This document shows positions 1-12,025 of a stretch of 64,000 nt of DNA, in pieces. Where the stretch lies: NCBI GenBank assembly GCA_036874045.1, contig CM072345.1, positions 7,465,501 to 7,529,500 on the forward strand, written 5' to 3'. The notes below the pieces were generated by a model. It worked only from the letters and a program-made list of their open reading frames with translations, ran no database searches and had not been told where the DNA came from. Position numbers and translations under genes: made by a program. Position 1 is the stretch's first letter; each line of letters starts with the position of its first letter. This DNA is from Cymodocea nodosa (taxonomy: Eukaryota; Streptophyta; Magnoliopsida; Alismatales; Cymodoceaceae).

Positions 1-1010
1 GTTATTGGTATACCATTTTTTAAGATAGAAGTGCAACTATACTATACTAATTTCTCAAAGATACAAAATAAGATTGTGATTCAAAAAAGATAATATCTAC
101 AAATACATAATAATTTCCAATAAGAGAATGAAAAGAGCAATATCCCATCTCTATTTTAGAATAGCTAATAAAAACACATTTTATTAATTTAGGAGTTAAC
201 TTATCAAGATCAAGTAAAGTATTCTAGACAAAGACAATACACTCAAATACTTTAAGAGATAGAGAAAACAACTCCACTTTAGGATGAAGGCAACAAAGAG
301 ATATCACCCTTTCGAAGGGAGTAGAGAGCTTCCTATAAAGAAGAGAAATAACAATAAAAATAGCATTGAACCAAAGGTATTTAGGAATCATCATTTGTAG
401 CTTAATGATTCAAGCAATAACTAAGGTATGTTGATGTTTTCATTTAGATAGACTATTTTGCTAAAAAGAGTGTGGACAAATAGTTTAACGAATAATACTA
501 TGAGATGTATGAAAATAATTAAAATCTTTTGAAGAAATTTAAGAGCATTATTGATGCACAAATATTTTGGAGTAACAAAAAATTGAACTTTTATTTCAAA
601 AATAAATTATTTCATAATATCCATAATATATTATTGATCTTTAACAAATGAACCCACAAAGCTTTAGAATATTCATTAATGAAAATGATAAACTATTTGT
701 AATTAAAAAAAGACAATACAACTAAGACTTTAGATATCATAATGAGCTAAATCAACAGGACTCTTATTAGACACTAACTAAAATCATCTAAAGGTAGTAT
801 AATGGTGCCTCCCTAATTAACATTACTCACAATCAAAAGGTAATACAGGTACCCATGGAAGAGCCTTTTAAAGTTGATGATAAGAAAGATGTCTAAAATG
901 ATAGTGCTATAGGATAGAATACTTGAAGGTAGTCACCAATGCCACCAATCCATCTCAAACAAGTAGGTAAACTCCCTCTCCATACTTATAGCCCAAACCA
1001 ATACTCTTCC
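1..1010 (-). pseudogene. Decayed copia integrase / pol relic
   Basis: Read on the minus strand in shifting frames, this stretch gives recognisable pieces of a Ty1/copia integrase. One is like the core 'YFVIFIDDYSR.W.YFLK' (about 640-700). One is like 'SDN..EF' followed by 'PH...QNG' (about 455-600). The last is like the post-integrase 'FGC.CFVQ...LDKL.P...KCVF.GYS...GY' (about 60-260). Many frameshifts and stops separate them, so nothing here is functional. It is the oldest layer at the left edge, and element C1 is inserted just to its right. It is clearly unlike the C1 polyprotein, so it is a different copia family. The 5' and 3' limits are not visible. Confidence 0.7.
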
Positions 1011-1172
1011 TTATTTATAAGTCCTAAAAAGTGTAATGAAAATTATAAAAGATTATTGAACACGTCAACTAAACAATAATGACATTAATGAAGAGTAAAT
1101 TGAAGGGAGAAGTCAAATACATAAAAAACTTTGTCCAATTTGATTTGGGAAGAGACTTAAATGACAACCTTT

Positions 1173-2121
1173 TGTTAGGGCAGGTAGTATAGGTGTGGAG
1201 TATGCCACAAGAAGTCCAGGTTCAGTCGGAAGCTTGTTAACAATAAGTATCCGACAGATTTATATTTTCGGTAAGTTATCAAGCCTAAGTATCCGAAAAA
1301 TAAAGTTTTAGTTAGAGGCTTTGAGCTAACTATCCGAAAGTCAGAAGATTTCGGAGGGTTACTAGTTGTAACCATCTGGAATAACTTAAAGGATACTTAA
1401 GTGGACGTTTGGATAGTTATGAAGCTAAGTATCCGAAAGTCAGACACTTAAGTGGATGTTCGGATAGTTTGGTAGTAATTATCCGAAAATCATAAGTTTT
1501 CCAAAATGACTAAAGAAACACTTAAGTGAGTTTTCAGATAGTTAAGATAGTAACTATCCGAAAGACATGCAGTTTTCGGAGAGTTAACGACAGAACCTTT
1601 CGAAAGGACAAAGAGAGAGAAGTAAGTGATTTTTCGAACAGTTAAGTCTGTAACTATCCAAAATACCGAATCTCTTTGGTCAGTTAGACTGTTATAGTAA
1701 CGCCTGTTACAATAAATGAAGAAAGAAGAATTTTTTCAGATAATTAAGTCTGTAACTATTCAAAATATTATAGATTTCGGAAAGATAAGAAGATAAGACT
1801 TCGAAATTGAGAGTCCCTTCTCCGAAGCTTTATTTCTCTACTATAATGGCTTGAATGTAATTAAAGGTTTATTAACCCTAAGTTGGGTAGTATATAAACC
1901 TTTATGATGTTGTAAAACACTACAGTTGATTGTGTTGAAGCTCATAGAAGAACCATCAACTCTCTGTAGACGTAGGCTGTTGTTAAACTACGTAAATCCT
2001 GTGTCTTCATTGTGTTATTTCTTCCTCTTACTCTTCACTTTTAGTTTCGGTGAGTTAAGAGGTGAGTGTTTCTGAATCGTGCCATAGAAAGTTGACTGAA
2101 CAATCGATTTTAATCGTAACA
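1173..2121 (+). repeat. C1 left LTR
   Basis: This 949-bp LTR has TGTTA/TAACA ends. Its first half is unusual: it is built from many copies of the words CTTAAGTGGA, TTCGGATAGTTA and TAACTATCCGAA, which pair as hairpins. A TATA-like stretch (TATATAAAC, about 1890-1898) is followed by the probable R/U5 region. The right LTR has an additional block of hairpin words that is missing here (around 1440-1470 here, 6440-6530 there), as expected of slippage or unequal exchange between repeated words. Confidence 0.92.
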
Positions 2122-2123
2122 AT

Positions 2124-2135
2124 TGGTATTAGAGC
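2124..2135 (+). other. C1 primer binding site
   Basis: TGGTATTAGAGC begins two bases after the left LTR end. It matches the usual plant copia primer site complementary to the initiator methionine tRNA (TGGTATCAGAGC) except for one C-to-T change. Confidence 0.85.
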
Positions 2136-2158
2136 TGAATGCTTTTTAGTTTAATAGA

Positions 2159-2995
2159 ATGGCAAATGATAGAAAGCTCAGGATCAAGAAGTTTGATGGA
2201 AAAGATTTCGAATATTGGAGGTCTCAAAAAGAAGACTGTTTATATTAGAAGGATCTTCATCAACTTCTATTCGGAAGAAAACTAGAGAAGATGGATCAAG
2301 AAGAGTGGGAGTTGCTAGATAGAAAAGCTCGAGGTCTCGTTAGGTTATCACTCGCAAGGAACATTCATTCAAATGTTGCCAAGGAGAAAACAATGGCTGA
2401 CTTAATAAAGTTTTGTCTAACATGTATGAGAAGCCATTAGCCGCCAACAAGGTATTTCTCATGCGTAGATTATTTAATCTGAAAATACATGAAAGTGAAA
2501 ATGTTACAAATCACGTTAATGAGTTAAATACTATTTTGAATCAATTGCATTCAGTAGATATAGTATTTAATGATGAAGTCAAGGCCTTGATTTTATTATC
2601 CTTATTACTAAAAAGTTGGTCTCCCGTGACTGGTGTTAGTAGTTCACTAGGTCATGAGAAGCTCAAAATGAGTGACATTCGGGATTTAATTTGAGTGAGG
2701 ACATTCGTAGGAAATGTGAATTGTCAGCTTCAACTTTTGCCCTTAGTGTTGAAAGTAGAGGGAGAAGTAAATCAAAACAATTTAAATCCAAAGGAAGGTC
2801 AAAGTCTAGAGGTACTAGTAAAGTAAGATTAGATATCAAATGCTGGAATTACAATCAATGAGGGCACTTCAAGTCATAGTGCAAGACTCCCAAGAAAGAC
2901 AGCAAATGGAAGAAATTAAAAGGAGTAGGTGCAAATGTTGTCACCTATGATTCAGATGATGCCCTAATATGCTGTGTAGACAGTTCAATTGACTC
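2159..2995 (+). pseudogene. C1 gag (nucleocapsid) pseudogene
   Basis: The ATG at 2159 starts a protein beginning like plant TNT1-94 gag ('MANDRK..IKKFDGKDFEYWR'). The gag body is recognisable from 'LSNMYEKPLAANKV.LMR.LFNLK' (about 2415-2475) to 'SSLGHEKLKMSDIRDLI' (about 2640-2692). A frameshift lies near 2410 and stops occur before and after. A zinc knuckle of the CX2CX4HX4C type lies at about 2840-2885 but is damaged: the second cysteine reads as tyrosine and there is a stop inside it. Role in the family: coat protein of the virus-like particle that packages element RNA. Confidence 0.8.
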
Positions 2996-5900
2996 ATGAG
3001 TATTAGACTCAGGAGCTTCATTTCACATTACCTACAAGAAAGATTTATTACACAATTATCATGCAACTCCTATGAAAAAGGTGTACCTAGCTAACAACAC
3101 AAGTTTGGATGTGTTAGGAATAGGAGAGGTACACATAAAAACAAAACAAGGGATATGGAAATTGTAAGAGGTCAGATATGTTCCTGATCTTGCAAAGCAT
3201 TTAATTTCCATAAATTCCCTAGATAATGATGGTTATCAGATTGCCTTTGGTGCAGGCAAATGGAAGGTAACCAAAGGTGTAAGAATTATTGCCTCAAAAT
3301 AGAGGACTAGCACCTTATATCTAACATCGGATCAAAATGACTCTATTGCAGTAGTTAGTGATATTGAAGACACTAACTTATGACATAAAAGATTGGGACA
3401 CCTCAATGAGAATGGATTGAAAGTTTTAGTGGCAGAAGGGAAAATCCCTAAGTTGAAGAATGTCAATTTAGGGATATGTGAGGACTGCATTAAGGGAAAG
3501 TAGAAGAAAGTCAGCTTTGTCAAGACTCCTCATGATCCTAAGTCAAAGAAATTAGAATTGATTCACACGGATGTGTGGGGGCTTGCCCCTATCAGTTCTT
3601 TAGGAGGTACTCTCTATTATGTCACCTTCATTGATGACAGTATAAGGAATGTATGAGTTTACTTTTTGAAATAGAAATCTGAAGTTTTCCAAGTCTTCAA
3701 GAAATGAAAGGCAGAAGTGGAAAATCAGAGTGGAAGAAAAATCAAATCCATCAGGTCAGATAATGGAGGAGAATATGATGGCCATGAATTTAAAGTTTAC
3801 TATGAGGAGTAAGAGATTAGAAGGTAGAAGACTGTAGCTGTAACTCCACAACAAAATAGAGTTGCTGAAAGGATGAACATGACCTTGAATGAATGGACAA
3901 AATGCATGAGACTACATGCAGGTTTTCCTAAGTCATTTTGGGCAGAAGTTGTCAATACAACTGGCTATCTGATAAATAGAGGACCATCTGTCCCAATGGA
4001 GCTCAAAAACCCTAAAGAATTGTGGACAGGGAAAGAGGTCAACTATGCTCACTTAAAAGTCTTTAGATCCAAGTCATTTGTCCACTTGAATAGTGACAAA
4101 AGAGACAAGTTGGATTCAAAATCACAGAAATGTTATTTCATTGGCTATGGTAAGGATTATTTTGGTTACAGATTCTGGATAGAAGAAACCAAGAAAATAA
4201 TCTATGCAAAAGATGTCACATTTATTGAATCTAAAATGTACAAGTATAGAGAAAGTGCAGATGAACAGTAGTCAGAGCTTTAGTCTGAAAGTACTGCTGA
4301 GATCAGTCTAGATAATGATGTTGAATAACCTCAGAAGGAACCTGTAGAAGAAATTCAACTTCTAGAGGCTGAACATCAAGAACATCTAGATGATCAAGAA
4401 GATGAAGTTGTCACTAGACAACTTAGAAGATCTGGAAGGGTTTCTAGACAACCTGAAAGGTATGTACCATCATTCAATTATTTGTTACTAACGTATGATG
4501 GTGAACTTGAAACATATCAGGAAGCAATTAGTGCAAGTAATGCACACAAATGGGAGTTAGCAATGAAAGAAGAAATGAAGTCCCTAGAGAAGAATAATAC
4601 TTGGGAGTTAACTTCTTTGCCAAAAGGAAAGAAAGTCCTAGGAAACAAGTGGGTGTTCAGGATAAAAGAGCAACTAGATGGTAGCAAGAAATATAAAGTC
4701 AGACTTGTCGTTAAGGGTTTTTAGCAAATTCAAGACATAGATTATACAGAAGTATTCTCTCGTGTTGTGAAGATGAATACTATAAGAATAGTCTTAAGCA
4801 TTGTTGCTTCAGAAAATTTGCTCTTGGAGCAAATGGATGTAAAGACAACATTCCTACATGGTAACTTGTAGGAAGAACTCTACATGATGTAGTCAGAAGG
4901 ATTTGCAGTAACTGGTAAGAAAAGAAAGACAGTATATAGATTGCTGAAAAGTCTGTATGGTTTGAAGCAAGCACCACGACAATGGTACAAGAGATTTGGT
5001 ACCTTTATTTGTACCCTAGGCTTCAAAAGATGTGATACAGACTATTGCTGCTACATAAAACTGTTTAATGATTGCTTCATTATTCTACTGATTTATGTAG
5101 ATGATATGTTAATTGTTTGTTCTAGTATGGAACAGATTAAGCAATTAAAGAGATAACTGTTAAAAGAATTTGATATAAAGGATATGAGAGAAGCCAAGTA
5201 AATCTTGGGTATGTGAATTATCTGAGATAGAGTGGCAGACACTTTGAGATTAAATCAGAAGAAGTACCTAGAAAATGTACTAAGGAGATTTAATATCTCA
5301 AATGAGAGGAAAACTGAACTACCTATCGGACCCCACTTCAAGTTGTCTAAAGATCAATCAACCAAGATTGAAGAAGAAAGGACAAAAATGTCCAGAATAC
5401 CATATGCTTTAGTAGTGGGAAGTTTAATGTATGCCAAGATATGCACATGACCTGATATATCTCATGCAGTGGGAGTGGTCAGTAGATATATGGTAGATCC
5501 AGGAGCTGAGCATTGGTTCGCTGTATTGTGGATACTTAGATATCTTAGATATTCCCTAGATATAGATCTGAATTTCAAGAAAGGCCAGTTGAATTGATTG
5601 ACTACTGTGATGCTGATTTGGAAAGAGAGTTAGATAAAAGTAGAAGTACTTCAGACTATGTTTTATGCATACGAAGTACTGCAATTAGTTGGAGATCCAA
5701 GTTGCAAAGTATTGTTGCACTCTCGACCACAGAAGCTAAATATGTTGTAGTAGTGAGATAGCTAAAGAAAGAATCTGGCTAGAGAATATATTAGTCAAAT
5801 TAGGATACAAACAGAAAAGAAGCATTATGTTCTGTGACAATCAAAGTGCCATTTATTTAGCTGAAAATCTGAAGCTTCATTCAAGGTCCAAGCATATGAG

Positions 5901-6057
5901 AATGAGATTTCATTTCATAAAGGAAGAGATAGAGCAGAACAGGTTAAATCTGCAGAAGATTGCAGGAGCTGAAAATGTTGTAGATATGCTAACCAAAGTT
6001 CTGAATCTACAGAAATTAAGGTTCTGTATGGCCTTAATTGGTCTCATGAATAATTGA
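2996..6057 (+). pseudogene. C1 pol (protease-integrase-RT-RNase H) pseudogene
   Basis: Domains in order: aspartic protease with 'LDSGAS' (about 3005-3025, where the Trp just before it is a TGA stop); GAG-pre-integrase 'H.RLGHLNENGL' (about 3385-3420); integrase core from 'HTDVWG' (about 3560) to 'QN.VAERMNMTL' (about 3850-3880); reverse transcriptase from 'W.FRIKEQLDGS.KYK.RLV.KGF' (about 4650-4720), through 'SLYGLKQAPRQWYKRF' (about 4950) to 'YVDDMLIV' (about 5095); and RNase H with 'CDNQSAIYLAENLKLH.RSKH' (about 5830-5900). At least a dozen stops and several frameshifts break it. Two adjacent stops replace Gln in the RT motif 'GNL.EELYMM.SEGF' (about 4860-4900). Confidence 0.88.
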
Positions 6058-6163
6058 AAAGAAGAATGAGATAAAGAGTTGATGATTACTTGAGCTACTA
6101 TTGCAATAATTTGTAAGCCAAGTGTAGAGATTGATTTTTCCTTCGATCATTATATCAAACTCT

Positions 6164-6173
6164 AAGTAGGAGA
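6164..6173 (+). other. C1 polypurine tract
   Basis: AAGTAGGAGA lies one base before the right LTR. It is the expected plus-strand priming site for LTR retrotransposons. Confidence 0.75.
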
Positions 6174-6174
6174 T

Positions 6175-7197
6175 TGTTAGGGCAAGTAGTACAGGTGTAG
6201 AGTATGCCACAAGAAGTCCAGGTTCAGTCAGAAGCTTGTTAATAGTAAGTATTTGGCAGATTTATATTTTCGATAGGTTATCAGGCCTAAGTATCTGAAA
6301 AATAAAGTTTTAGTCGAAGGCTTTGAGCTAACTATCCGAAAGTTAGAAGATTTCGGAGAGTTACTAGCTGTAGCCATCCGGAATGACTTAAAGGATACTT
6401 AAGTGGACGTTTGGTTAGTTATTAAGCTAAGTATCTGAAAGTCAGACACTTAAGTAGATGTTCAGATAGTTAAGAAGCTAAGTATTTGAAAAGCAGTAAC
6501 TTAAGTGGATCTTCGGATAGTTAGGCAGTAACTATCCGAAAATCATAAGTTTTTGAAAGGTTAACGGTAGAACCTTCTTAAATGATTGAAGAGACACTTA
6601 AGTGAGTTTTCGGATAGTTAAGATAGTAACTATCTGAAAGACATGCAGTTTTCGGAGAGTTAATGATAGAACCTTCCGAAAGGACAGAGAAAGAGAAGTA
6701 AGTGGTTTTTCAGACAGTTAAGTCTGTAACTATCCGAAATATCGAATCTCTTCGGACAGTTAGCTTGCTACAGTAACACCTGTTACAATAAATGAAGAAA
6801 GAATAATTTCTTCAGATAGTTAAGTCTGTAACTATCCGAAATGTTGCAGATTTCGAAAAGATAAGAAGATAAGACTTCGAAATTAAGAGTCCCTTCTCCG
6901 AAGCTTTATTTCTCTACTGTAATGGCTTGAATGTAATTAAAGGTTTATTAACCCTAAGTTGAGTAGTATATAAACATTTATAATGTTGTAAAACATTGCA
7001 GTTGATTGTGCTGAAGCTCATAGAAGAACCCTCAACTCTTCGTGGACGTAGGCTATTGCTGAACCACGTAAATCTTGTGTCTTCATTGTGTTATTTCTTC
7101 ATCTTATTCTTCACTTCTAGTTTCGGTGAGTTAAGAGGTGAGTGTTTCTGAGTCGTGCCATAGAAAGTTGACTGAACGATCGATTTTAATCATAACA
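6175..7197 (+). repeat. C1 right LTR
   Basis: This 1023-bp LTR matches 1173-2121 with the same termini and is followed by the target duplication CCTTT (7198-7202). It contains a perfect 12-bp hairpin: TTCGGATAGTTA at 6512-6523, a 5-nt loop, and TAACTATCCGAA at 6529-6540. A one-mismatch copy lies at about 6609-6638. Confidence 0.92.
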
Positions 7198-7946
7198 CCT
7201 TTCCGTAAATAAAATATGAACAATTGTTATCTATAATAACAAAAGTAATACTAGGTGTCATGTTGTCTATAGAGGATGTAACCTCACTATAACACCTTAA
7301 GATGAAGAAAGCTAGGAGAAGACTTGAAGTTACTACTTAATCTAATTGAGAAAGTAAAATAAGAAAAATATATATACAAGTACAAAGTAACTCTTATATG
7401 ATATGTAAGATTATGGTCTATGAATCATAAGTCTTGATAAGTGCTTTACGCATATCTAGGAAAAGTGTTAACCTACACGTTTGAATTATTCAACTTCTTA
7501 CTTATCCTTATTAAGTTATAAGAGTTGCTAAGTCTTTTAAGGGGTGTATGGTTAGTCTAAGGTTAAGTGAATGCTTATCATGGACTTAAATGTAAAAATT
7601 GAGAGGAGACAAGATAAATTGATCAAAGGAATGACATACAAAGTGGAAGTTGTGATAAAGCAAGGCATGGTGGCAAGTAGTAGGGGAAGGTTCTCATGTA
7701 TGGGCAACAAAATGGAAAAGATTCAAAGTAGATAGGAGTAGGTGACATTTAGGTGACAAAGCAAGGCATGGGTGGTTGAGGGCAATGGTGTACAAGCAAA
7801 TAACGTGTAAAGGGGAAGAGGATGACCAACTGTTGCAAGGGTTAAGTTCATGTAGGAGTCTATGTGCAAGTGCAATTCATGGATGAAGTGCAAGTTAGTG
7901 TAGGGACAAGGGCACACATAATCTAGCAAACTAGGAAAATCCAAAT

Positions 7947-8068
7947 GTGACTAATCAATTGGGTTCAATTGGGAGTGGCCAAGCTAAGAAAGCCTAGAAA
8001 TATAAGTACAACTAATCAATTGGGTACAATTGCTAGTGGCTAGGCTAAGCATGTATAGAAATGTAAGT
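7947..8068 (+). repeat. Two-unit tandem repeat, about 61 bp
   Basis: The block containing CTAATCAATTGGG, then AGTGGC, AGGCTAAG or AAGCTAAG, and TAGAAAT.TAAGT occurs twice in succession with several differences. Further CAATTGG/CAATTAG words continue to about 8280, suggesting an older, larger array. Confidence 0.7.
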
Positions 8069-8744
8069 GTGACCTAAGTGCATATCAATTGCAATCAAGC
8101 ATAGACCAAAGGTTGATTAAATGCAATTGGGGTGGTTGAGCACAAACCTCAATGAAGCTAGGATGCAATTAAGCTTGGATCTAAATCAATTAGGCACAAA
8201 GCCAATTAATTAGGTACAAGTCAAATTGATTGGATTTAAGCTAATCAATTGAGTTTAAACTAGATTAACTAGAAATGAGCCAAATTAATCATGTTTATTT
8301 GAGTTTACATTATTTGAGTTTTGATTTAATTGTAGGGTAGTAAACCATATTGGAATACATATATCTTGCTCATTTATGTAACCTATATTTTTAGAGTTTT
8401 AGAAATAGTCAATGGATAAAAATCTTCTACTCCTCATGTTTTACTTTCACATAATAATAGAGCCTAACAAAGAGAAAAATAAGGTAGAGAGTAGAGAAAT
8501 ATAGAGGAAAGAAAAAGGAAGAGAAAAAAAGAAAGAATAAAAAAATTACACAGTCTTATTTTTTTTATTACAAGTTTTTGTGTTTTGCCATGTTAAAAAG
8601 GAGAAGTTGAGAAAAATAAAAAAAGGAGTAATATGTTGGCTCTTCATTTTAAAAGAGAAAAAATGTGGTGAAAAAGAATGTGGTATAAAAAGGGAAGATG
8701 ACAAAATAAGTGAAGAGTTCATGCTTTACAAGGATATATTTGTG

Positions 8745-8835
8745 TGTAGAGATATTCATTTGTTTACACCTAATTGTAAAATTTGTGTAGAGATATTCAT
8801 ATCTTTGCACCTAATTGTAAAATTTGTGTGTTGAA
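8745..8835 (+). repeat. Short tandem repeat, about 42 bp x 2
   Basis: The phrase from TGTGTAGAGATATTCAT to CACCTAATTGTAAAATT is present twice in tandem with small differences. Confidence 0.7.
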
Positions 8836-9251
8836 TATCTTAAGGTGCAGAATAATGTTCGTCTTTGATTATTATCGAACCATTATAATTAGCTTCTCTC
8901 TCTCTCCACTTGCAATCAAATTGAATGGCTATTATTGATGTACATGATTAACGTGATTAGTTGTTATTTGTGCTTGCTTAATTATTATTACTTAGATGTT
9001 TATGTTATTGTTACTTTTACTACATTCACTACTATATCCTTATTTCTCAAAAGCCTAAGAAGTTGCTTTGCAACAATTGGAAATAAGCTTGAAAACGAGA
9101 TCTTTCTATGAATACAACTTTAGGATTCACTTGTAAACCTAAAAAATGGGAAAAAAAGAAAATGATGGGGGAAAAAACAATGGAAATTAATTTTAATTTC
9201 ATTCTTTTGTTGGCATTCTTAATAGAAAATGATAGAAATTAAAATTTAATA

Positions 9252-9996
9252 CACCCTATGATTAAGTATTTATACATGTGATAAAAAAGGATAGAAATTT
9301 AACTTAATCATTAATAATATTCAACTTAATCCTTAATCATCTAATAAAATCTCTAATAACCTAATCAAACCCTTAATTTATTCTTTAATCAAATCCTTAA
9401 TCACTTAATTTAAACAGATGCTCACTTAATTTAATCCTTAACCTAATCTCCCTCGTTTTCACACCCAATTTTCTACACCACGCATAACCAGATTCACTCA
9501 ATTTCTCCTTGCACCACTCTCTTGAACCCATCCACACAGGCCTTACTTGCACTTCACACTAGCCTCTCAAACTAAGTGTCACCTGCACCTTCACGTAATC
9601 TACACGGAAACCCTTATCTAAACCATCTTCTTTGGCGTTGACAAGAAGCAAGTATGGAAACCTTGTAGGATCATCAACTTGCTGAGACGACCATGCATGG
9701 ATGGCTGCATCGGTCAGGCAAGGAGGCATGGGGTAAGGCAGAGAAGATGATTTCTTAAGGAAGAAGGTTGGAAAGTGGCTTCACTTTTGCCTTTTATATT
9801 CTAGAAAGAAGGAAATTCACAAACATGAAGAAAATCCAAGAAGTTTTTTCTAAATTTTCCTTTCTCTTGTTTTCTGAATGTATAAACAGGAGATTAGAGT
9901 TTTAAAATGTTGGAATTGAATTTTGACATTTCCTTTTCTCCTATTTTCACAGTGTACAAACCTCCTTAAAACTCCAAACAAATGCACCCTATGATT
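9252..9996. repeat. 12-bp direct repeats flanking about 720 bp
   Basis: CACCCTATGATT occurs at 9252-9263 and again at 9985-9996. A pair this long could be the target duplication of an insertion of about 720 bp, or chance in AT-rich DNA. No coding sequence or poly-A tail was recognised between them. A small inverted repeat (AATTTTAATTTC versus GAAATTAAAATT) lies just left of the first copy, at about 9190-9250. Confidence 0.3.
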
Positions 9997-11019
9997 TCTG
10001 TACATCTAACATTTATTATGATTTGTTTATTTACACTTTTAGTTATCTTTTTGTTTCTAGTTGTATTTAAGTTTATTACAAGCTAGATGGAAATGACCCA
10101 AATGGATGATTACAATGTTATCATCATTTATCAGTTTTAACTTATCCTCAAGAGAACAGGTTATAAGTACAAATTTTCCATTTTTATATGAAAATATCAA
10201 ACATTTATGCTTACATCCTTTGCGAAGGTTAGACGATTCATCTTGTGATTCTTATTACCTACCATGCTAAGTATTAATAGAATTTTAAATAGAACAGAAA
10301 AAGATGCAAAAGGACATTGTACAATTTTTTAAATAATGGTAATGGTTTTTTGCATTTCCTAAGATTTAAATTTTGATAACTACCACCCATTGCTCTTATC
10401 TAATTAGACTATTTATAGTTTGTTAACGACCTTTATAGATATGTTGGATGCACTTTATCAAATTATCAGTCAAAGCTGACCTATAATAAATATATTAATT
10501 AATTTGTGGACAAAACCATTGCCACGTACAAGAAAGCTTTGCAATTTTACCCTAAGGGATAGGGATTTGCATGTATATCGTTAACATTGATAATAAAAAT
10601 AAAATATCATCAATATTTTTAAAAATACATGCGTGCCATTTGTCTTTAATTTTTCATGCAGATATGCCTGCCATCAATGGTATGCCAATAAACCGATGTA
10701 TGATTTCCATACAACCCAAAATTTTAAAATGATCGCTAAGGTATAACCCCCACCTGTTTTTCGTCAATTGTGGTTCTCTCCTTTAATTTCTAGCCGACCT
10801 TGCCCTTTTCCCTTGAATCAGTTGAGTGCATTAATTTCTAGATGGACTACCAAAGCAAAAAATCACGCTACTTTATTTTGAACAACAGTTTAATATCAAG
10901 CATCCTCTATTCTGTAGATATATTGCAATATCTTGCATGGTTTCCTTTTGTTCTACATTGACTTGACTTCTTAAAAGACAAAAAGAAAGAAAGAAAGGAA
11001 ATGCAAGTGTGCAATTTGG

Positions 11020-11165
11020 TGTGCATTGGAATATAAGGAGTAGGTAGAAGTAAATTGTTATTCATGAGTATAAGATCTTTATTATATGTGTTCAGTTTGA
11101 TGTGTGTTGGAACATAAGAAGTAGGTTAAAGTGAATTGTTATTCATGAATATAAGGTTTTTATTT
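11020..11165 (+). repeat. Imperfect tandem duplication, about 80 bp
   Basis: A unit containing TTGGAATATAAGGAGTAGGT and GAATTGTTATTCATGA.TATAAG is present twice (first from about 11020, second from about 11100) with scattered substitutions. Confidence 0.75.
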
Positions 11166-11734
11166 GTAAAGATTACACTAAGAAGATCAACATTATACAC
11201 TAATTAAGCACACCTAAATCTTAATTAATTGAAGACATACAAGCCTGATCAATCGGCCATGTTCAGTTTAATCTCCTCACGCGTTCAGCAAGATAGAAAT
11301 TTCGATGGAAATTATTATACTTAATTGGTTACAATTACGCGTAATCTACACTTGATTTTTGGCGAGATATACTTTGCTTAAAAGAAGCAGGAACATCGTT
11401 GAGAATACAGTTGGCAGGAAGACCAGCAAATACGAATTAGGTACAATTACATGGAAGGGAAGAATGAACAGGAGGACAAAAAAAACCTAAACTTTCATGA
11501 GAATGATCTGGACTTGTTAATAGCATGCAGTTCTGCCACTAATTAATAAGCCTGCAATACGATACAATACATCCTTCTTAAAACAATAGTATTATTGGTA
11601 TTGAGTTACTGTAATCTTAATTAAGACAGCAGTCTCTTCACCCTTCTTCAGGTAATAAACACCCACTGATCTCTTCATTCACCCTTCTTCAAGCAATAAA
11701 TGCCCTAGCTCCACCTCTTATTTACTTCTGTTTC

Positions 11735-11778
11735 CACACACACACCCACATGCGTGCGTGTGTGTATATATATATATC
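11735..11778. repeat. Compound microsatellite (CA)n / (GT)n / (TA)n
   Basis: CACACACACAC, then a short TGCGTGCG step, then GTGTGTATATATATATAT. This is a simple sequence repeat about 0.25 kb beyond the CYP86A stop codon. Confidence 0.9.
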
Positions 11779-11946
11779 TAGGCAGAGTTGGGATCAACCC
11801 CTTAACTTGTAAAGCTTAAATGGCAAACACAAAAGAAAAACACATATACCTCAGCAAAGCAGCAGCTCCGCCCACCCCATAAATCTCCTATGCCTTCCTA
11901 TCTTCAATGCTTGTGGCAACCATGATCCATCGTCATATTCTTACAA

Positions 11947-11947
<1 letters not shown>

Positions 11948-11972
<25 letters not shown>
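11948..11972. repeat. (TA)n microsatellite
   Basis: An uninterrupted run of about 12 AT/TA dinucleotides followed by GCACACAC. It lies about 55 bp past the CYP86A stop, so it may fall within the 3' untranslated region of that gene. Confidence 0.9.
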
Positions 11973-11979
<7 letters not shown>

Positions 11980-12025
11980 CAAAGCCATGTATGTGGTGGG
12001 TTTCTCCATCAATTGGTGCACTTAT

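Larger units (their letters stand above)
1173..7197 (+). mobile_element. C1: Ty1/copia LTR retrotransposon (Tnt1/Tork-like), defective
   Basis: This is a complete element of about 6.0 kb bounded by two LTRs that begin TGTTAGGGC and end TAACA. The 5-bp target duplication CCTTT is present at 1168-1172 and 7198-7202. Internal order is primer site, gag, protease, integrase, reverse transcriptase, RNase H, polypurine tract, which is the copia order (integrase before RT). The gag reads like the common plant 'TNT 1-94' type. Many stops and frameshifts make it non-autonomous. The two LTRs differ at many positions and one carries about 70 extra bases, so the insertion is not recent. A related, truncated copy (C4) lies on the minus strand at 62662-64000. 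Confidence 0.93.
7203..12025. other. Non-coding region between C1 and CYP86A
   Basis: No credible gene was found. It is AT-rich with scattered short repeats, listed separately. An 84-codon open frame at 8580-8834 is low-complexity Lys/Ile/Glu-rich text ending in a tandem repeat and is not considered a gene. A CTTAATC-rich low-complexity tract lies at about 9300-9450. The stretch 7290-8900 has the texture of an old LTR (repeats, TATA-like text, a polypyrimidine end near 8890-8910), but no ends or duplication could be fixed. Confidence 0.5.

Noticed and set aside
8580..8834. 84-codon plus-strand frame
   Set aside because: Lys-rich low-complexity text that ends in a tandem repeat; not supported as a gene.
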